Assembly: GCF_003837805.1 (NCBI RefSeq)
Contig: NZ_RQIT01000006.1
Span: forward strand, 62,001 to 126,000
DNA from: Bradyrhizobium sp. RP6
GTDB taxonomy: Bacteria > Pseudomonadota > Alphaproteobacteria > Rhizobiales > Xanthobacteraceae
Length of the DNA: 64,000 nt
Direction of reading: 5' to 3'
Part shown: positions 27,553 through 35,766 of the stretch, in pieces
Layout: each line of letters begins with the position of its first letter
Position numbering within the stretch: position 1 is the first letter of the stretch
Notes under the pieces: model-generated
Database searches by the model: none
The model's input: only the letters and a program-made list of their open reading frames with translations
Told to the model about the DNA's origin: nothing
Position numbers and translations under genes: made by a program

Positions 27553-28038
27553 ATGCGCGCAGTCCTGGATTATTGCACCGGCGGAACGGAGCGGCAGGTC
27601 GCCGCCGGCACGCTGATCGTCAACGAGGGTGGCACCAGCGGCCACCTCTACGTGCTGATGCAAGGCAAGCTCGAGGTGCTCAAGGGCGAGATGGTGGTGG
27701 CCACCGTCACCGAACCCGGCGCCGTGCTCGGCGAGATGTCCGTGCTGCTGGGTCAGCCGCACACCGCCACCGTGCGGGCCTGCTCGGACGCGACCGTCTA
27801 TGAGTTCGAGGACGCCGCCTCGTTCCTCGAGAAGGAGCCGGGTGTGGCCCTGCTGATCGCGAAAATGCTGGCGCAGCGGCTCAATGTCGCCAACACCTAT
27901 CTTGCCGATCTCAAGCGGCAATATGCCGGCCACGGCACGCATCTGGCCATGGTCGGCGAGGTGCTCCAGAGCATGATCAACCTGCCGTCGCTTGAGGTCT
28001 CGCCAGGCTCGGATCGGAAATCCGATCCAAGAATGTGA
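27553..28038 (+). CDS. Cyclic-nucleotide-binding domain protein without DNA-binding domain
   Basis: This 161-residue protein is a single cNMP-binding beta-roll: IVNEGGTSGHLYVLMQGKLE, then the phosphate cassette GAVLGEMSVLLGQPHTATVR and the C-helix SFLEKEPGVALLIAKMLAQR. The phosphate cassette has GEMS and the Arg-like partner in TATVRA. There is no helix-turn-helix, so it is not a standard Crp/Fnr regulator. The ATG at 27553 has GGGAG upstream. Its last 62 bases overlap antisense with the 3' end of the phosphoesterase gene. Confidence 0.88.
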   Translation: MRAVLDYCTGGTERQVAAGTLIVNEGGTSGHLYVLMQGKLEVLKGEMVVATVTEPGAVLGEMSVLLGQPHTATVRACSDATVYEFEDAASFLEKEPGVALLIAKMLAQRLNVANTYLADLKRQYAGHGTHLAMVGEVLQSMINLPSLEVSPGSDRKSDPRM

Positions 28039-28804
28039 GCCAGTCGGGCGGCGCCTCGATGGGGGCGGCGGGGCGCTTCAGCGGCGCATTCATGTCGATC
28101 CACTGGGCCTCACCGGCCGCCAGCCAGAACGCCTTATCCTCGTCGAGGTCGAGGACGATGTAGGTCGGCGGCCGGCCCGGTTGCAGGCCGGTGTTGAAGA
28201 CCCAGGTCTGGCCCAGACGGTCGAACCACGAGCCGCCGGTGATGAACGGCGACTGGTGCACATGGCCCGAGATCACCATCGACGGCTGGTATTGCGTGAT
28301 CCATTGCACCAGCTCGACGTCGCCGAAAAAGCGCTTGCCGCCCCAGCTCGTCGGTGAATCCGCCGGCGGCGCATGGTGCGCCCAGATCCAGCGCCGCAAC
28401 CGGCCAGCGGCGGCATCGCGCAGCTGCTCGACGATGCGCTGCTGCACCAGAGGCCCATCCCACCACGGGCACACCGTGAACATTGTGTCGCCGATGCCGA
28501 GGCTCTCGCCGTCGCAGGCGATGCCCAGCTCGCGCACCTCCGAAATCCAGCGCGCGATCTTCTCGCCTTCGGTGTTGCGCTCGTCGAGGTCGTGATTGCC
28601 GGAGCAGAGGATCACGCGGGTCTGCGCGGCAAGCAGCGCGAGGTATTTCTTCACCACCACGATCTGGGCGCGGAAGTCCACGATCGAGCCGATGTCGAGC
28701 GCGTCGCCCGCGAAGATCACGAGGTCGAATTGCGGCGCCGCGCTGACCAGCCAGTCGAGCTGGGGCAGCGAATAGTGCAGGTCGGCCACGACCAGGCAAC
28801 GCAT
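27977..28804 (-). CDS. Calcineurin-like metallophosphoesterase
   Basis: This cytoplasmic binuclear-metal phosphoesterase has 275 residues from the ATG at 28804 (MRCLVVADLHYSLPQLDWLV). The five metal motifs are present: DLH, FAGDALDIGS, CSGNHDLDE, WAHHAPP and ISGHVHQSPF. The substrate is unknown; members include nucleotidases, cAMP phosphodiesterases and DNA repair nucleases. It converges on and overlaps the cyclic-nucleotide-binding gene by 62 bases, which makes a cyclic nucleotide link tempting but unproven. Confidence 0.9.
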   Translation of the reverse strand: MRCLVVADLHYSLPQLDWLVSAAPQFDLVIFAGDALDIGSIVDFRAQIVVVKKYLALLAAQTRVILCSGNHDLDERNTEGEKIARWISEVRELGIACDGESLGIGDTMFTVCPWWDGPLVQQRIVEQLRDAAAGRLRRWIWAHHAPPADSPTSWGGKRFFGDVELVQWITQYQPSMVISGHVHQSPFITGGSWFDRLGQTWVFNTGLQPGRPPTYIVLDLDEDKAFWLAAGEAQWIDMNAPLKRPAAPIEAPPDWLTFLDRISDPSLARPQATAG

Positions 28805-28960
28805 CAAAAATCCGTCGGCGAGAGCTTGAAAATGTCTGGGAATTCCAGGCGCCACGAAGCAAGAAGCGGACCAGCATGGCCGCTCCTGGGCGTCATCGTT
28901 GCGGGGCTGGACCGGTTCATCGAATTCTGATGTCGTGGGCGCCCTAACGCGGATGCCCGT

Positions 28961-29647
28961 ATGACCCCCTTCAAGACCATTCGCACGCGGGCCGAGAAGC
29001 GCAAAGGCGGGCCCAAGGCGCTGGAGAAACTGATGCCGGCCCGGCCGGACCTCGAGCGGCTGGCCAGGCTCGGCGACGACCGCATCCTCGCCGAGATGAC
29101 CAGGCGGGTGTTCAGCGCCGGCTTCGCCTGGAGCGTGATCGATTCGAAATGGGACGGTTTCGAAGACGCCTTCCTGCATTTCCAGCCCGCCAAGCTCACC
29201 TTTCAGCCCGAAGATTATTGGGAGGGCCTGCTGCGCGACGCGCGCATCGTGCGCAACGGCGCCAAGATCATGTCGGTGCGCGACAACGCCGCCTTCGTCC
29301 AGGAGATTGCAAGGGAGCACGGCAGCTTCGGAAGGTTTCTGGCGAAGTGGCCGTCGTCCCAGGAGATCGGCCTGCTCGATCTGCTCAACAAGCGCGGCAG
29401 CCGGTTAGGGGGCAACACCGGCCAGATGCTGCTGCGCTTCGTCGGCTGGGACGGTTTCGTGACGTCCAAGGATGTGGTGGTCTGCCTGCGCGATGCAGGT
29501 CTCGACATTGCCGAAGAGGTCAAGTCGAAGGGCGATCTCGCCAAGGTGCAGGCGCAGTTCAATGCCTGGGCCGAGGAGACCGGCCTGCCCTACACCTATC
29601 TGTCACGAATCTGCGCGCTGTCGGTGGGCGAGAACCGCAGCGAGTAG
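28961..29647 (+). CDS. DNA-3-methyladenine glycosylase I family protein
   Basis: This 228-residue protein resembles Tag-type base-excision glycosylases. Family sequence includes MTRRVFSAGFAWSVIDSKWD, then FEDAFLHFQP, VRNGAKIMSVRDNAAFVQEI and LGGNTGQMLLRFVGWDGFV. The Cys/His zinc pattern of E. coli Tag is not obvious, so the alkylated-base specificity is uncertain. It is followed after 26 bases by a DUF1330-type gene, probably in one operon. Confidence 0.82.
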   Translation: MTPFKTIRTRAEKRKGGPKALEKLMPARPDLERLARLGDDRILAEMTRRVFSAGFAWSVIDSKWDGFEDAFLHFQPAKLTFQPEDYWEGLLRDARIVRNGAKIMSVRDNAAFVQEIAREHGSFGRFLAKWPSSQEIGLLDLLNKRGSRLGGNTGQMLLRFVGWDGFVTSKDVVVCLRDAGLDIAEEVKSKGDLAKVQAQFNAWAEETGLPYTYLSRICALSVGENRSE

Positions 29648-29673
29648 TCCTCGCAACAACCTGGAGAAGAACG

Positions 29674-29967
29674 ATGGCGAAAGCCTATTGGGTTGCGACC
29701 TATCGTGCGATCAAGAACCCCGATGCGATGGCCGCCTATGCCAACGTATCGCGCCAGGCGATCGAAGCGGCGGGTGGCCGCGTGATCGCGCGCGGGATGC
29801 CCGCAGCCGTCTTCGAGCTGGGCCAGATGGAGCGTGTCGTTCTCATCGAGTTCGACCGCGTCGCAAGCGCCAAGGCGGCGTATGAGAGCCCGGTCTACAA
29901 GGCCGCGCATGACCTGCTCGGTGATGGCGCGGATCGCGATATCCGGATCGTTGAGGCTGTCGAGTAA
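29674..29967 (+). CDS. DUF1330-type ferredoxin-like-fold protein
   Basis: This 97-residue small alpha/beta protein has the family pattern AYWVATYRAIKNPDAMAAYA, then AAGGRVIARGMPAAVFELGQ and RVVLIEFDRVASAKAAYESP followed by YKAAHDLL. The fold is a dimeric alpha-beta barrel; the function is unknown. GGAGAAG sits six bases before the ATG at 29674. Confidence 0.88.
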   Translation: MAKAYWVATYRAIKNPDAMAAYANVSRQAIEAAGGRVIARGMPAAVFELGQMERVVLIEFDRVASAKAAYESPVYKAAHDLLGDGADRDIRIVEAVE

Positions 29968-30169
29968 CGCGCGGGAACAGCCAGATCGTGTGCATCCTGT
30001 GGCGATCTCGTGCCGCGAGCGCGGCGGAGGGAACGCGCGATCACGAAATACATTTTGCAGGAACATTTGCCCCCAGCACCTGTTCGGACTGGAGCCAAGC
30101 GGACAAGGGTGCAGGGAACGCGCGCTCCCGCCCGGGCCAATGAAACCGGACACAGAAACGGAGCAGCTC

Positions 30170-30469
30170 ATGAAGCTCACATCCGAACAGGTGAAGCAGA
30201 CCGTCAACCAACTCGGCGCTCAGGTGCTGCCCGACGAACATCCGGCCATGCCGCAGCTCAACAGCATGTTCGGCGAGCACACCTTCTTCGTCGACGAGAT
30301 GGGCCTCAAGGTCCTCGAGCCTGCGGGATCGCTTGGCGCCGACACCGACCGCCAGAGCGGCGAGGTCGTCAGCCTCGCCGATTGGGGGGACTCCGATCTG
30401 ACGCGCCTGATGGCGCATGAGCCCGAACCGACCGGCGTGATCGTGGTGTTCGAGCACGTGAGGCATTGA
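30170..30469 (+). CDS. Hypothetical protein, 99 residues
   Basis: The ATG at 30170 has GGAG seven bases upstream; another ATG at 30140 is in frame but lacks a binding site. The protein (MKLTSEQVKQTVNQLGAQVL ... SMFGEHTFFVDEMGLKVLEP) is acidic and soluble, with the C-terminal half LTRLMAHEPEPTGVIVVFEH. I recognise no family. It stands alone between a DUF1330-type gene and a convergent histidine kinase gene. Confidence 0.72.
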   Translation: MKLTSEQVKQTVNQLGAQVLPDEHPAMPQLNSMFGEHTFFVDEMGLKVLEPAGSLGADTDRQSGEVVSLADWGDSDLTRLMAHEPEPTGVIVVFEHVRH

Positions 30470-30586
30470 GCGGCCTGAGCGGATCGACTTTCATCGGTGG
30501 CGGGCCTGAAAATCCGTCACCGTCGGTCGCGCTTGGCGAGCGCTCAGTTTTCGCTTCCTGAGGCGGCTCCAGCATGGCCGCCGGAA

Positions 30587-31999
30587 TCATGCCTGGAGCG
30601 GGATCTCGATGGCGATCTGAGTCCCCGGATCCGTCGTGCTCTCGAGACGCAGGCGCCCGTTCAGAGACGAGGCCACCAGATTAAAGGCGATGTGCAGCCC
30701 CAGGCCGGCGTGGCCGCTCTCCCGACTTGTCGTGACGAACGGATCGAAGACGTGCGCCTGTAATTCGTCGGGAATTCCGACGCCTTCATCAGCACAGACG
30801 AGGCGGACGGATGTCGGGTCCGGCTGGCTGACCGTGATGACAAACCGGCCACCTCTCTTGTCGGGATACGCATGCCCTGCGGTATTGAGGGCGAGATTGC
30901 TGATCACCTGAGCAAGCGCTCCGGGGTAGCTGTTGAGCTTGATTCCCGCCGGGCATCGGACCTCGACCGTCAGGCCATGATGCGACAGCAATGGCCCGAG
31001 CCTGGACGTCAACTCCGACAGCCAGTCCTTGAGCTCGAATTTCCGCCGGTCCTCGTCGGCTTGATGGACGGCGACCTGCCTGAAGCTGTGCACCATCTCG
31101 GATGCGCGGTGCAGATTGTCGAAAGTCAGATTGAGCCCCTGCTTGAGCCTGTCGATGCCCTTGGTTAGATCGGAACGCCGGACCGATGCTCCGCCCAATG
31201 CGTCAGCCATCGTTTGCAGGTCGGTCTGCATGGTGGTCGAGGTCGTCAGGGCGACGCCGAGCGGGGTGCTGACCTCGTGCGCGACACCAGCAACCAATTG
31301 GCCGAGCGAGGCGAGCTTTTCGGCCTGCACGAGCTGCTCCTGGGTTGCGCGCAGGTCGCGCAGCGATTTCTCCGAGCGTTCCTTTTCCCGCTGCAGCGCC
31401 TCCGACGTCCGGAATTGTCTTCGCGCCCGGTACTCGCGCGCAGCCACGGCATAGAGCGACAAGGCATAGGCGTTGCCGACGAGAGAATGATTGATGAATC
31501 TCAGGCCCGCCGGCAGTGCCGGCGCGAGCGTCTCGGCGACGATCAGTGCCAGCCATGACAGCACGCAGAAAATCGCCAGCGAGCCGATCCGCAACGGCAG
31601 CATGGTCGAGACGAACAGGATGATCATCATCATGCCGGGCGCGGCAAACGTGAAGCCCGACGGCAGCACCAGATAAATGCTGGGCAGGATGCAGCCGGGA
31701 ATGACGCAATAGACGAGGAAGATCGTCTCCGCCCAGGGCTTCATCCATCGCCGTGACAGCAGCGCCGTCAGCGGCAGCAGGATAAATACGGCCGTGCCGC
31801 CGCGGATTGCGAGCGTGATCGGAACCACTTCGGGGTACAGCACCCAATCCCAGAGCGCGTAGCCGGCATAGGTGGCGGCGCCGAGCAGCATTGCGATCTG
31901 CGTCCATCCGAGGCTGCCCCGGACATATTGGTCGACAAATCGCCGCTCCTCGATGCGGTCTTCGAAGCGCAGTCCGAGGCGTATCAATAAGGCAAGCAT
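30587..31999 (-). CDS. Membrane sensor histidine kinase
   Basis: This 470-residue kinase has about six hydrophobic segments between residues 30 and 190 (for example TAVFILLPLTALL, FAAPGMMMIILFV and IFCVLSWLALIVAE), then a coiled coil. The H-box is LVAGVAHEVSTPLGVAL. The ATPase domain has the N-box NLALNTAGHAY, G1 in CADEGVGIPDELQ and G2 in GHAGLGLHIAFNLV. No response regulator gene is adjacent, so this is an orphan kinase. Its signal is unknown. Confidence 0.9.
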   Translation of the reverse strand: MLALLIRLGLRFEDRIEERRFVDQYVRGSLGWTQIAMLLGAATYAGYALWDWVLYPEVVPITLAIRGGTAVFILLPLTALLSRRWMKPWAETIFLVYCVIPGCILPSIYLVLPSGFTFAAPGMMMIILFVSTMLPLRIGSLAIFCVLSWLALIVAETLAPALPAGLRFINHSLVGNAYALSLYAVAAREYRARRQFRTSEALQREKERSEKSLRDLRATQEQLVQAEKLASLGQLVAGVAHEVSTPLGVALTTSTTMQTDLQTMADALGGASVRRSDLTKGIDRLKQGLNLTFDNLHRASEMVHSFRQVAVHQADEDRRKFELKDWLSELTSRLGPLLSHHGLTVEVRCPAGIKLNSYPGALAQVISNLALNTAGHAYPDKRGGRFVITVSQPDPTSVRLVCADEGVGIPDELQAHVFDPFVTTSRESGHAGLGLHIAFNLVASSLNGRLRLESTTDPGTQIAIEIPLQA

Positions 32000-32104
32000 T
32001 CCAACATCAATCGCGAAAAGACCTGTTTGACGTCTCTACGACAGGTTTTGGGCCGCGTCGCTGCTAAAGATGTCGCGTTCGCCGAAGCGGTCGCCCGGCG
32101 GGAT

Positions 32105-33205
32105 TCAGATGCCCAGCGTCAACTGCGGCTCCGCATCGCCACCGACCTGGAGCGAAGACAGCGAGACCCCCAACAGCCTGACGCGCTTGGGCAGCGGTAT
32201 CTCGGCTTCGAGCAGGCCGCAGGCCAGCCGCTCCAGTTCGTCCCGGCCCGCGACGGCCGCGGCGACGGACCTGCTGCGCGTGATGATCTCGAAGTCGGCG
32301 AACTTGACCTTCAGGGTAACGGTGCGGCCGCGATTGCCGGTCGCCTCGCAATGGCGCCAGACCTTGTCGACGAGGGGTCTGAGTTCGGCGACCAGCGCGT
32401 CGAATGCGTCGAGGTCGATCGAGAACGTGTTCTCCGCACCGATCGACTTGCGGATCCGGTTGGCCCGCACCGGCCGCTCGTCGACGCCGCGCGAGATCCA
32501 ATAGTAATAGGCGCCGGACTTGCCGAAGTTCGCGTTCATGAATTCCAGCGTCTGGTTGCGGATATCGCGGCCGGTGAACAGGCCGAGCGCATTCATCTTC
32601 GCAGCTGTCGCCGGGCCGATCCCGTGGAACTTGCCGACCGGCAGCGTCTCGACGAAGGCCGGCCCCATCTCCGGCGCGATCACGAACTGGCCGTTGGGCT
32701 TGCGATGATCCGATGCGAGCTTGGCTAGGAACTTGTTGTAGGAGATGCCCGCCGAAGCGTTGAGGCCCGTCTCGGCCTTGATCTTCTCGCGGATCTTCAG
32801 CGCGATGTCCCGCGCCAGCGGGATGCCTTGCAGGTTCTCCGTCACGTCGAGATAGGCTTCATCCAGCGACAACGGCTCGACGATGGCCGTGTGCTCGGCG
32901 AAGATGTCGCGGATCTGCCTCGAGATCGCCTTGTAGACCTCGAAGCGCGGCTTGACGAAGATCAGATCGGGGCACTGCCTCCTGGCGGTCACCGATGGCG
33001 TGGCGGAGCGAACGCCGAACTTGCGCGCCTCGTAGCTCGCGGCTGCGACGACGCCGCGTTCCGCGGAGCCTCCGACGGCGACCGGCTTGCCGCGCAGCTC
33101 CGGATTGTCGCGCTGCTCCACCGACGCATAGAACGCATCCATGTCGATATGGATGATCTTGCGCACCGGCGAGGCGTCGCCGGTCACCGTATCGGATTCG
33201 CTCAT
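32105..33205 (-). CDS. dinB: DNA polymerase IV (Y-family)
   Basis: This is an error-prone translesion polymerase, 366 residues from the ATG at 33205. Catalytic motifs are IIHIDMDAFYASVEQRDNPE (first Asp) and VEPLSLDEAYLDVT (Asp-Glu pair). The little-finger region follows, and the C-terminus ends PQLTLGI, a typical sliding-clamp-binding peptide. No LexA box is obvious to me in the 43 bases before tspO, which is divergent. Confidence 0.94.
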   Translation of the reverse strand: MSESDTVTGDASPVRKIIHIDMDAFYASVEQRDNPELRGKPVAVGGSAERGVVAAASYEARKFGVRSATPSVTARRQCPDLIFVKPRFEVYKAISRQIRDIFAEHTAIVEPLSLDEAYLDVTENLQGIPLARDIALKIREKIKAETGLNASAGISYNKFLAKLASDHRKPNGQFVIAPEMGPAFVETLPVGKFHGIGPATAAKMNALGLFTGRDIRNQTLEFMNANFGKSGAYYYWISRGVDERPVRANRIRKSIGAENTFSIDLDAFDALVAELRPLVDKVWRHCEATGNRGRTVTLKVKFADFEIITRSRSVAAAVAGRDELERLACGLLEAEIPLPKRVRLLGVSLSSLQVGGDAEPQLTLGI

Positions 33206-33248
33206 GGAAAGATGATACAATCGGGCAGGAAGAAGCGCGAGGTGATGG

Positions 33249-33692
33249 ATGCTTCAGTTGCTGGTCTTCGTCGTCGCCGTGGTCGGCATCGGCTGGCTGA
33301 TCGGCGCGACCAATCTCCCCGGAGAGTGGTATGCGAGCCTGGCCAAGCCGGATTTCGTGCCGCCGAACTGGGCGTTTCCGGTAGCCTGGACCATCCTTTA
33401 CATCATGATCGCCGTCGCAGGCTGGCGGACCTATCGTCGCGCTCCGTCGGGAAAGGCGATGCTGGTCTGGACGGCCCAGCTGGCGCTCAATTTCATCTGG
33501 TCTCCGGTCATGTTCACGATGCACCAGATCGGAGCCGCGCTCGTCATCCTCATCGGCCTGTTCGTCGCGATCGTGACCTACATCGGCCTCCAGATATCGC
33601 GAGACAGGCTGGCAGCCGCCTTGTTCGTGCCTTACGCGGCATGGGTCGCATTTGCCGGCGTGCTCAATGCGGCGATCTGGCGTTTGAATTGA
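33249..33692 (+). CDS. tspO: TspO/MBR family membrane protein
   Basis: This 147-residue tryptophan-rich protein has five predicted transmembrane helices. Signature sequence includes WYASLAKPDFVPPNWAFPVA, WTILYIMIAVAGWRTYRR, LALNFIWSPVMF and FVPYAAWVAFAGVLNAAIWR. Family members bind porphyrins and in photosynthetic alphaproteobacteria affect tetrapyrrole metabolism and oxygen response. It is divergent from dinB with 43 bases between start codons. Confidence 0.92.
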   Translation: MLQLLVFVVAVVGIGWLIGATNLPGEWYASLAKPDFVPPNWAFPVAWTILYIMIAVAGWRTYRRAPSGKAMLVWTAQLALNFIWSPVMFTMHQIGAALVILIGLFVAIVTYIGLQISRDRLAAALFVPYAAWVAFAGVLNAAIWRLN

Positions 33693-33787
33693 GACGTTCA
33701 TTCTCAATCAATCTCAAACAGCAATCCCGGGCTTGTGAGTGGCAAGCATGGGCACGCGATCTAATATGAGGGCGCGGAGGACAGCCA

Positions 33788-33997
33788 ATGCAATACAGCT
33801 CCGAGCTCATTCAGACGATGCGTCAGGCCCTGGAAGCCGTGATGGCGAACGTGCCGGCCCATCAATCGGTCTTCGGTCTCAAAGCGGCCGTGGCCGAATG
33901 CATCCTGAAAGCCGCCGCACACGGCCAAACGTCATATGACGGCCTGGTGACGTCCGCCTCCGATCAGGTCCAGGCGATTGTCGCGATGCTGACGTGA
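33788..33997 (+). CDS. Small hypothetical protein, 69 residues
   Basis: The ATG at 33788 is preceded by GGAGG at six bases. The sequence is helical and hydrophilic (MQYSSELIQTMRQALEAVMA, then LKAAVAECILKAAAHGQTSY) and may be all-alpha. No family is recognised. It is the last chromosomal gene before the island; its stop is 28 bases from the left attachment repeat. Confidence 0.65.
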   Translation: MQYSSELIQTMRQALEAVMANVPAHQSVFGLKAAVAECILKAAAHGQTSYDGLVTSASDQVQAIVAMLT

Positions 33998-34025
33998 GTG
34001 GCGGCATGAAAACCGCTGGTAAAAT

Positions 34026-34088
34026 CTGGCGCACCCGACACGATTCGAACGTGTGACCTTTGCCTTCGGAGGGCAACGCTCTATCCAG
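34026..34088. repeat. Island left attachment repeat (displaced tRNA-Arg 3' fragment)
   Basis: These 63 bases are identical and in the same orientation to 49852-49914. They contain the tRNA-Arg 3' end with CCA, T-arm, variable loop and anticodon arm, but lack a matching 5' acceptor half. This is the copy left at the far end by site-specific integration. Confidence 0.92.
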
Positions 34089-34112
34089 ACGCTCGTCTTC
34101 GCTCGCTTGATC

Positions 34113-34147
34113 GGTCGTAAAATCAACTGCTTGCGCAGTTTACGACC
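34113..34147. repeat. Hairpin inside the interrupted left end
   Basis: GGTCGTAAA and ACTGC are followed by GCAGT and TTTACGACC, giving a long stem with a small bulge. A TTTTCT run follows. It lies within a 63-base segment that interrupts the tRNA-like sequence at the left end. Confidence 0.6.
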
Positions 34148-34187
34148 TTTTCTGAGCTACGCAACTGCCTCATTTTTTTGTCGTGCC

Positions 34188-34207
34188 GCTGTGACCAGGG
34201 TGTGACC
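34188..34207. repeat. Left copy of 20-bp subterminal direct repeat
   Basis: GCTGTGACCAGGGTGTGACC matches 49764-49783 with one mismatch, in the same orientation, near the other island end. It is a candidate integrase arm-binding site. Confidence 0.6.
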
Positions 34208-34274
34208 GCCTAAACCACTCGAAAGAGTAAGAAGCCTCCAGCCGTGTCTTCGCGGAACGCGCAAGCATTCGGAC

Positions 34275-34320
34275 CGGGCGGGGGTCTCCTAGACAGGGGG
34301 GCCCGGAGGGGGGAAGGGGG
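34275..34320 (+). other. G-rich tract with quadruplex potential
   Basis: Runs of three to six G (GGGCGGGGG, then GGGGGGCCCGGAGGGGGG and GGGGG) occur within 46 bases in an otherwise AT-richer island. It lies in the 294-base gap between the left attachment region and the first island gene. Confidence 0.5.
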
Positions 34321-34382
34321 TGGCCTAAGACCCCTGAATGGGCCTCAGGATTTTCTCACAGAAATTCCGAAGATGATCCGGC

Positions 34383-35003
34383 TTACTCACCCGATTGCTC
34401 GTCTTGCGGGCCGTCAGCGGAAGTGCCATTCGTTGGGCCATCAGCAGGAACAATGGTCGGAGCCGGGTTTGTGTATCCGCCCTCTGGGTCAATCGAAAGA
34501 TTCGGATCGTTTGCCAACTTGTCCATTGGAGGCGTTCCAAGCACTATCCGCAGATACTTAACTGGATTTGCGCCATTGTTATCGAACTCGTCTGCAAAAA
34601 ACACAGTTTGAGGATCGCACTCGATACAATCGAAATCGATGTAGCTGTACGTTCTATCGTTCAAGACCATAGAAATTAAGGTTCTTATTTTCTGATGGTT
34701 CGACCTGGTCAATACATTAGGGTTAGTATCTGTCAGAAAATACCGCCATCTCAATTCTAAGTGGTTGTGCCCCGCCGTGGTGTCCGGGAACAAACATTTG
34801 CGATCTGCGCGTGGCGAGTGGCCGTGTCTAACATTTTCGGAGAGCCACATTAAATCTACCGAGCTAGCAAATACATCTCGAATGGGCGTTCTCGTTCCTA
34901 AGATGTTGTCAGTTCTCAGCTGGTTCAATCGTGCGCCTCGAAACTCCGTTCTGAAATGATTGATAAGATGCCGAGTACCCTTTGTGAGAACCAGTGCACC
35001 CAT
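34383..35003 (-). CDS. Unknown protein paired with metallopeptidase
   Basis: This 206-residue protein starts at the ATG at 35003, which has a perfect GGAGG six bases upstream; the ATG at 35009 abuts the same site and is unlikely. It begins MGALVLTKGTRHLINHFRTE and has polar patches (LFPDTTAGHNHLELRWRYFL, YSYIDFDCIECDPQTVFFAD). The C-terminal tail is acidic and low-complexity (PADGPTNGTSADGPQDEQSG). There is no signal peptide and no recognised family. It lies 30 bases after the metallopeptidase gene, so the two form an operon at the island left edge. Confidence 0.62.
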   Translation of the reverse strand: MGALVLTKGTRHLINHFRTEFRGARLNQLRTDNILGTRTPIRDVFASSVDLMWLSENVRHGHSPRADRKCLFPDTTAGHNHLELRWRYFLTDTNPNVLTRSNHQKIRTLISMVLNDRTYSYIDFDCIECDPQTVFFADEFDNNGANPVKYLRIVLGTPPMDKLANDPNLSIDPEGGYTNPAPTIVPADGPTNGTSADGPQDEQSGE

Positions 35004-35033
35004 ACGCATCCTCCCTTGAACAAATTTATCAAA

Positions 35034-35615
35034 TCAAGTGGCTGGAAAATCGCAGCGAAAGGATCGTCTAAATTCCATTTTGGCGCAAGAGGGCATTTCC
35101 CTGTTCGCAACTGCTGCGCGAAAAATATGGTCGCGGCAGTCAGCGGACAAGTCGGGTTCATCGCCGTCCATTAAAAGTTCGAGATGCTTCTGAAAATGAA
35201 AGAGTTCTCTTGCGCCACGGAGTGTCATCCGCCTGGAGTTCGAACCAAACACCATTGGCATTGCAATTCGCGCGGCCCAGAAGTCTGCCTGACCCTGCCA
35301 AGTCATCCAATTGATGTCGGGGTCTCGCGGGATTCCACCTAAATGATGGCCCGTCTCATGCGCCAACGTTAAAGCTAATCCGCATCTCCCAATTTCAGAA
35401 TGCCTGACTAAACCTCCGTACAACCGTACGTATCGACTACCGCCCAGCATCCAGGCTTGAGCGTTGAGAGATCGCGCTTCCCACGCCAATTCATATGTGA
35501 CTTGCGGAAAAATCGAAGCAAACCGCCGAATGAGAGCCAAGGCGATTTGCCGACGCTTCGGGGCGGATCGACAATTGGCAACGGCGTCCTCGGCTGGCCA
35601 CATCAAAAAGGGCAT
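35034..35615 (-). CDS. HExxH zinc metallopeptidase-like protein
   Basis: This 193-residue protein has the zinc motif LTLAHETGHHLGG (His86, Glu87, His90) followed by WMTWQGQADFWAARIAM, whose Gln-Ala-Asp block is a plausible site for the third ligand. That arrangement occurs in compact bacterial metallopeptidases. No signal peptide is visible, suggesting a cytoplasmic enzyme. GGAGG five bases before the ATG at 35615 gives a strong start. The first residues (MPFLMWPAED) are unlike a signal. The target is unknown; the tandem partner gene downstream may encode a substrate, inhibitor or adaptor. Confidence 0.75.
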   Translation of the reverse strand: MPFLMWPAEDAVANCRSAPKRRQIALALIRRFASIFPQVTYELAWEARSLNAQAWMLGGSRYVRLYGGLVRHSEIGRCGLALTLAHETGHHLGGIPRDPDINWMTWQGQADFWAARIAMPMVFGSNSRRMTLRGARELFHFQKHLELLMDGDEPDLSADCRDHIFRAAVANREMPSCAKMEFRRSFRCDFPAT

Positions 35616-35766
35616 AAGGTCCTCCCTTTCGGTCTCTTTAATGGCCCGGACTAAGGCCAGAACTTGCGCTTACAGTGGAAATGCTATTGCAATGCCACGA
35701 GGAATTGAACAGCATACAGGCTTAATTCCAGAAGTTTTTGTATTCCCGCGCCTGTAGGGGATTGAA

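Noticed and set aside
34027..34088. Apparent second tRNA-Arg gene at the left island end
   Set aside because: Only the 3' part is present. The sequence upstream on the minus strand does not rebuild the 5' acceptor strand, so this is an attachment-site remnant.
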